Assembly: GCA_034435435.1 (NCBI GenBank)
Contig: DAOTXN010000148.1
Coordinates: 1 to 64,000, forward strand
DNA: 64,000 bases
Origin: DAOTXN01 sp034435435
Lineage (GTDB): Bacteria > Chloroflexota > Anaerolineae > S140-20
Reading direction: 5' to 3'
Within the stretch, counting starts at the first letter, position 1, and every line of letters starts with the position of its first letter. The notes under the pieces are model-generated. The model saw only the letters and a program-made list of their open reading frames with translations, was not told the origin of the DNA and did no database searches. Shown here one piece after another: positions 60,127 through 64,000 of this stretch. The position numbers and the translations under genes are program-made.

Positions 60127-60210
60127 GTTTTGTCCTCCTTGTGCTATGTGGAACGATTTATGAGGCACACATGGTATTACGTGAAAAACATCGATTTGTT
60201 GCGACCTGTG

Positions 60211-61317
60211 CTAGGATGACATCTCGCGCAGGCGTTTCTGAACTTGGGTCAAAAGCTCTTTGACGCTCGCCAGCTCTTTTTCTACCCGGCCGATCTGGTG
60301 GGCCAGGCGTTCTACGTCCTGGGCCAGCCGAGACAGGGCCGGAGGCGACACACCATAGGCCGGCGTTGTTTTGCTTTGTTCCAGACAGGCCTGATAAAAT
60401 TGCCAAAGCATGTCGCCCTGGCGTTCCAGCAGCGCCACGCTGCGTTGGGCCACGTCTAGCGCGTCTTCGGCGCGCTGCCGGGCGGCCGTGTTTTCTTGGA
60501 TCCAATGAGATGTACGCTGGGAGAGACATTGTCGCATACGTTTAATCTGGGCGGTAGTCAATTGTGGCGTGGGCTCGTCGTGAGACGCCAGGCTTTTGCC
60601 GGTCGAGTGATCCTCCAGGCCTGACAGGTGGGCCAAATTGTGCGCCGTGATGAGGCCCTGACCTCCTCCGAGCCATTCGGCCTCGGTCACGCACGCAATC
60701 GACCGGTCGGCCTGGCCCCAACTATGCGGCAGGGTCTTGTCGGGCATAAGGATGCGGTCGGCAAAGAGCAAAGCAGGCGTCCCCTCGCTGGCGTAGCGTT
60801 GGCCCAATTGCCACAATTCGTCGGGAGTCAGCTCCCAGGCGGCGCTTGCTTTGGGAATGGTTTCCGGTTGTCCAAAGGCGACAGTGATATCCCAATGCGC
60901 CTGGAAAATCTGAGCGGCGTTTTGCAGGGCGCGATCCAATCGCTCTCGATGGCCGGACTTGCCCAACCGGTTAAAATCGTACAGACTGCCCTGCAGCACC
61001 AGCACCCGCACCCGCAGTTCGTTGGATGCGGGAGGCGCAACGGCCTGGAGCGCCTCGAGCAGGCGGCGCAGCTCATCTCCCAGGTCCAGGTGCTTTTGAA
61101 GCTCCTTGCGTTTGGCGTCCAGGTTGGCCCTCAGCTCGTGGCAAGGCGCGCTCGGATCGGGCGGTTGCTCGTGATAGGCTTGCTGCGACCGGCTCTCCAA
61201 TTCGGCGGCTATGGTAGTGATTTGCTCCCGCAGCGCTGCATCTACCCCCGAGGTCGGCTCGACTGCAGGGCGGGTGGAGTGATCCACAAGACTTCTTTGA
61301 GCGGTTTCCGGCGCCAT
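60211..61317 (-). CDS. Unknown protein with zincin-like HNxxHxxGxxxH motif
   Basis: About 368 aa from ATG 61317 (AGGAG upstream). N-terminal coiled-coil (residues 30-85), a middle globular domain (110-260) and a C-terminal coiled-coil (280-365, e.g. VERLAHQIGRVEKELASVKELLTQVQKRL). The middle domain contains LITAHNLAHLSGLEDH, which has the His spacing of the metzincin motif HExxHxxGxxH but with Asn in place of the catalytic Glu. It follows RILMPDKTLPHSWGQADRSIACVTE, a typical pre-helix strand region. Perhaps a catalytically inactive or unusual metallopeptidase. It lies upstream of the Ser/Thr kinase on the same strand. Confidence 0.55.
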   Translation of the reverse strand: MAPETAQRSLVDHSTRPAVEPTSGVDAALREQITTIAAELESRSQQAYHEQPPDPSAPCHELRANLDAKRKELQKHLDLGDELRRLLEALQAVAPPASNELRVRVLVLQGSLYDFNRLGKSGHRERLDRALQNAAQIFQAHWDITVAFGQPETIPKASAAWELTPDELWQLGQRYASEGTPALLFADRILMPDKTLPHSWGQADRSIACVTEAEWLGGGQGLITAHNLAHLSGLEDHSTGKSLASHDEPTPQLTTAQIKRMRQCLSQRTSHWIQENTAARQRAEDALDVAQRSVALLERQGDMLWQFYQACLEQSKTTPAYGVSPPALSRLAQDVERLAHQIGRVEKELASVKELLTQVQKRLREMSS

Positions 61318-61362
61318 TCTGCTGCTCCTGATGCCTGTCTCCCCCCACACCGTTATATCACA

Positions 61363-61408
61363 AAATCCCCCAATCTACCAATCCCCTCATTTGCCCATTT
61401 ACCCATTT
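61363..61408. repeat. CAATCTACCAATC/ATTTACCCATTT repeat
   Basis: Stacked TACC/CCCAT words like those at 16828-16858 upstream of the zinc-ribbon gene. They overlap the topA -35 region. Confidence 0.4.
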
Positions 61409-61420
61409 TGCGAGTATCAT
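61391..61420 (+). promoter_or_regulatory. Promoter of topA (leaderless)
   Basis: TTGCCC (61391-61396), 18 nt, TATCAT (61415-61420), and only 7 nt to ATG 61428. Confidence 0.5.
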
Positions 61421-61427
61421 AGCCTCT

Positions 61428-63344
61428 ATGAGCACGAAACTGGTCATCGTCGAGTCGCCGGCCAAAGCCAAAACGATCCAGGGCATCTTGGGGCGCGACT
61501 ACCGCGTGTTGGCCTCTATGGGTCACGTGCGCGACCTGCCGCGCAAGACGCTGGGGGTAGACCTGGAAAAAGGATTTCAACCCCATTACGTGGTTGCGCC
61601 CAAAAAGCGACAGACGGTCCAGCGTCTGAAGGATGCAGCGGCGCAGGCCGAGGCCGTATATCTGGCGACCGACCTGGACCGCGAGGGCGAGGCCATCGCC
61701 TGGCACGTGCTGCAACTACTGAAACTGCCCAAGTCGGTTCCGGTCTATCGGGTCACGTTTCACGAGATCACTCCGGCCGCCATTCACACGGCTTTTCAGC
61801 ACACCGGGCAGCTCAACCAACCGCTGGTCGAAGCGCAGCAGACCCGCCGCATCCTGGACCGGTTGGTGGGCTATCAGGTCAGCCCGCTGCTGTGGCGGCG
61901 CGTCAAAGGGGGCAAGGGACTATCGGCGGGGCGGGTGCAGACCATCGCGCTGCGGCTGGTGGTGGACCGCGAGCGCGAGATCGAGGCCTTTGTGCCGGTG
62001 GAATATTGGACCATCGAGGCGCTGCTGACTCAGCAAATTCCTGATCCCATCCCTTTTTTGGCCCAACTGTTCCGTATTGGCCGAGAAGCGCCCGACCTGA
62101 AAAACCGCGCCGACGCCGAGGCCATCATCCAGGCCCTGGAGGGGGCGCTGTATTGGGTCGAAAGCGTCAAGACGCAGCGCAAAGAACAACGCCCGCCCCC
62201 GCCGTTCACGACCAGCACACTGCAACAGGCCGCCTCGCGGGCGCTGGGCTGGGGACCCAAGCTGACGATGGACGTCGCGCAGCAGTTGTACGAAGGAGTG
62301 CGCCTCGGCGAAGAAGGGAACGTGGGGTTGATTACTTATATGCGCACCGATTCAACCGCCGTCGCTCCTGAGGCGCAAGCCGCCGCCCGAGAGGTGATCC
62401 TGCAATACTTTGGCGCGGAATATCTGCCGCCCACGCCGCCGACCTACAAGACCCAGGTCAAATCGGCCCAGGAGGCCCACGAGGCCATTCGCCCTACCGA
62501 CCCGCGCCGCACGCCCAAGCAGGTGCGCCCGTATCTGGACGCCAAACAGGACGCGCTCTATACGCTTATCTGGCGGCGTTTTGTAGCCAGCCAGATGTCC
62601 AACGCCGTGTACGACGTGACCACGGCCCTCATCCCCACGGGCAAAGACAGCCGGGAGAACCGCCTGCCATACCTGTTTCGGGCGCAGGGCCGGGTGCGGC
62701 TATTCGATGGCTTTCTCAAGGTGTACGAGGAAAAGTTGGATGTGGGCGAGGAGGCCGAAGAATTAAAGCCGCTGCCCCCGCTACGGGCCGACGAGGGACT
62801 GGATCTGCTGGAGCTTATCCCCACACAGCACTGGACCAAGCCGCCGCCGCGCTACACCGAGGCCTCGCTGATCAAAGAACTGGAGCGGCGGGGCGTCGGG
62901 CGGCCCTCGACTTTTGCGGGGATGGTCAGTCTGATCCAGCAGCGCGATTACGTGCGGCGCGACGGGCGCGTGCTGATTCCCACACCGCTAGGTTTTGCCG
63001 TGTGCCATCTGCTGGTGCAGTTTTTTGCCGGCCTGTTCGACTATGGTTTTACGGCCCAGATGGAACAGACGTTGGATGACATTGCCAACGGCGGTCAGGC
63101 CCGCCGGGCCACGCTGGAGCGTTTTTGGGCCGATTTGCAGCCGGCGCTGGACAAGGCCAAAGCTGATATGCCCCGGGTCACCGTCGCGCCGACTCAGGCG
63201 CGGGTCAAGAAAAAGCAACCGGCGCAGCCAACGGGCGAAAAATGCCCCCACTGCGGGCGCGATCTGGTGACCCGCCAGGGCCGTTACGGGCCGTTTGTGG
63301 GATGCAGCGGCTACCCGCACTGCAAGTATATCAAAAAGGCGTAG
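61428..63344 (+). CDS. topA: DNA topoisomerase I
   Basis: A 638 aa type IA topoisomerase relaxing negative supercoils. The N-terminal Toprim domain has VIVESPAKAKTI and LATDLDREGEAIAWH. RRILDRLVGYQVSPLLWRRVKGGKGLSAGRVQTIALRLVVDRERE follows, and the catalytic Tyr is in GLITYMRTDST (near 304). RRGVGRPSTFAGMVSLIQQRDYV is conserved. The C-terminus carries one four-Cys zinc finger (CPHCGRDLVTRQGRYGPFVGCSGYPHC), fewer than the three or so in E. coli, which is common in this phylum. Confidence 0.96.
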   Translation: MSTKLVIVESPAKAKTIQGILGRDYRVLASMGHVRDLPRKTLGVDLEKGFQPHYVVAPKKRQTVQRLKDAAAQAEAVYLATDLDREGEAIAWHVLQLLKLPKSVPVYRVTFHEITPAAIHTAFQHTGQLNQPLVEAQQTRRILDRLVGYQVSPLLWRRVKGGKGLSAGRVQTIALRLVVDREREIEAFVPVEYWTIEALLTQQIPDPIPFLAQLFRIGREAPDLKNRADAEAIIQALEGALYWVESVKTQRKEQRPPPPFTTSTLQQAASRALGWGPKLTMDVAQQLYEGVRLGEEGNVGLITYMRTDSTAVAPEAQAAAREVILQYFGAEYLPPTPPTYKTQVKSAQEAHEAIRPTDPRRTPKQVRPYLDAKQDALYTLIWRRFVASQMSNAVYDVTTALIPTGKDSRENRLPYLFRAQGRVRLFDGFLKVYEEKLDVGEEAEELKPLPPLRADEGLDLLELIPTQHWTKPPPRYTEASLIKELERRGVGRPSTFAGMVSLIQQRDYVRRDGRVLIPTPLGFAVCHLLVQFFAGLFDYGFTAQMEQTLDDIANGGQARRATLERFWADLQPALDKAKADMPRVTVAPTQARVKKKQPAQPTGEKCPHCGRDLVTRQGRYGPFVGCSGYPHCKYIKKA

Positions 63345-63376
63345 GGGGAGTTCCTGCGCAGAACGGCAGGCTGTGT

Positions 63377-63382
63377 TATAAT
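63377..63382 (+). promoter_or_regulatory. TATAAT -10 before the truncated gene
   Basis: TGTGTTATAATCGGGC, 10 nt before ATG 63393; no clear -35 box was identified. Confidence 0.4.
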
Positions 63383-63392
63383 CGGGCTTTGG

Positions 63393-63551
63393 ATGACTCA
63401 AGCCGTCGCTACGACCGAAAACGCCAGTGTCCACGAGGACGCCCAGGCCGACGTGGATTTGACGTCGTGGCCGACGGGGGCGGGCGCTTTATTTAGGACA
63501 CAGATGAACACTGATTTTTTGGCTTTGAAGCCCTGGTTTTCGTTGGGGTAG
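63393..63551 (+). pseudogene. 5' remnant of a gene cut by a repeat
   Basis: ATG 63393 opens 52 codons: about 35 codons of ordinary sequence (MTQAVATTENASVHEDAQADVDLTS...), then sequence belonging to the CACAGATGAACACTGATT repeat, ending at TAG 63551. A -10 box lies just upstream. This looks like the promoter and start of a gene whose remainder was lost or displaced. The family is not recognisable. Confidence 0.3.
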
Positions 63552-63776
63552 GACCCCACTTAATCGTGGTGCAACCGTAGGGCGGGTTTCTTACCCGCCA
63601 TCTGGGGGCAGGTATAGGGGGCAGGTATAGAAACCTACCCTACATTTGGGGCTTGTCCTCGGCGACCACGGTTAAATGTGGAGCTACCTTCGTTGGCAGG
63701 CGTGTAGAAATCTGTGTTAATCAGTGTCGCCTGCACTGCATCCGCAGCGCGGTGCAAGTGTCATCAGTGTCCCATT
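63497..63776. repeat. Composite repeat block downstream of topA
   Basis: Contains three repeat types. GGACACAGATGAACACTGATT (63497-63527) and AATCTGTGTTAATCAGTG to CAGTGTCCC (63701-63776) belong to the 49.8 kb family. GGCGGGTTTCTTACCCGCC with GCAGGTATAGAAACCTACC (about 63581-63645) matches the palindromes at 29199-29256. No gene is seen. Confidence 0.7.
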
Positions 63777-63815
63777 AAAAAGTGTCCGGTAGAGAATGGC
63801 AGGCAAATGGGATAG

Positions 63816-64000
63816 ATGAAGCCAAGAGGACTTTCACGCGCACAAAAACTCATCCTCATCCTGATGGCCCTGGCTGTGCTGGCTGTGCTGGCCTTGCTGG
63901 TGACATTGGTCCAGCAGGGTACGCCGACGTCGCCGCTGGCTCCGGTCGCGTCGGCTTCACTCCGACCACGGGCGACGGCGACAAGCAGGCCCTCGCCTGG
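63816..64000 (+). CDS. Membrane-anchored protein with Thr/Pro/Ser linker (partial)
   Basis: ATG 63816 opens a frame that continues past the window end (61 codons visible). The start MKPRGLSRAQK is followed by a strong helix (LILILMALAVLAVLALLVTLV) and a Ser/Thr/Pro-rich stretch, the same start pattern as the sortase and metallophosphoesterase here. The function lies outside the window. Confidence 0.6.
   Translation, partial: MKPRGLSRAQKLILILMALAVLAVLALLVTLVQQGTPTSPLAPVASASLRPRATATSRPSP

Noticed and set aside
63497..63776. CRISPR array
   Set aside because: Repeat units vary in length and spacing, come from several families, and there are no regular spacers or cas genes.

Overview
The window is about 64 kb of GC-rich (roughly 60%) bacterial chromosome. 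It looks like a Chloroflexota genome, probably Anaerolineae-like, but this is inference: no rRNA or other marker gene is present to prove it. The signs are surface lipoproteins with Thr/Pro-rich linkers and SH3 repeats, a sortase, membrane-anchored Ser/Thr kinases, GAF-PAS histidine kinases, a giant MalT-like regulator with a SARP/BTAD tail, an NHLP-clan peptide and a DUF5317 protein. Genes are densely packed, and many intergenic spaces hold short palindromic repeats. No rRNA, complete tRNA, CRISPR array, phage or full insertion sequence was recognised.

Layout. 0-15.6 kb: poly-C edge, GH57 lipoprotein, HEPN-like fragment, membrane HExxH protein, tpiA, Ser/Thr kinase with TPRs, sortase, Ca2+-type P-ATPase, HicB-like remnant, malic enzyme, LytM/SH3 protein and a lipoprotein. 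15.6-31.6 kb: zinc-ribbon/TPR membrane protein, Nnr NAD(P)HX repair enzyme, SDR, Maf, an unknown protein next to an ALDH7 aldehyde dehydrogenase, DUF3800, a frameshifted creatininase, an MFS exporter, a MoxR-type AAA plus VWA pair, a DUF1461-like membrane protein and a membrane-fused spermidine-synthase-like protein. 31.6-37.2 kb: the regulatory/peptide island described below. 37.2-50 kb: SH3 lipoprotein, DUF3786, rocD, mutS, queG, DUF1385, a metallophosphoesterase with an in-frame TGA, LarA-like protein and pckA. 50-64 kb: HPrK-like protein, two tandem sensor kinases, TetR with an ABC-2 exporter, Uma2 nuclease, a second Ser/Thr kinase, a zincin-like protein, topA, and a repeat-rich tail ending in a partial membrane-anchored protein.

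Two discoveries stand out. (1) At 31.65-36.6 kb a MalT-SARP regulator lies between an NHLP (RiPP-leader-like) peptide gene and an operon that starts with a 45-residue, apparently exported peptide. Both promoters carry 11-12 bp-phased direct repeats of TTGGTAAGC that end exactly 9 nt upstream of a -10 box, which is the classical SARP arrangement. The pair nearer the regulator also covers the -35 region of the regulator's own leaderless promoter. (2) The metallophosphoesterase gene at 45.5-46.6 kb has an in-frame TGA right after a Cys-Gly pair, at a place where I recall Cys in related proteins. A GC-rich hairpin with GU in its loop follows about 20 nt downstream, so it is a candidate selenoprotein.

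A third theme is repeats fused to gene ends. A 95-117 bp palindromic element with CTAG termini occurs four times, always in the same orientation relative to the upstream gene, and in three cases its CTAG supplies the gene's TAG stop. Several other short repeat families also contribute last codons, stop codons, Shine-Dalgarno sequences or N-termini. Housekeeping content (tpiA, malic enzyme, pckA, rocD, ALDH7) fits a heterotroph using amino acids and sugars with gluconeogenic capacity.
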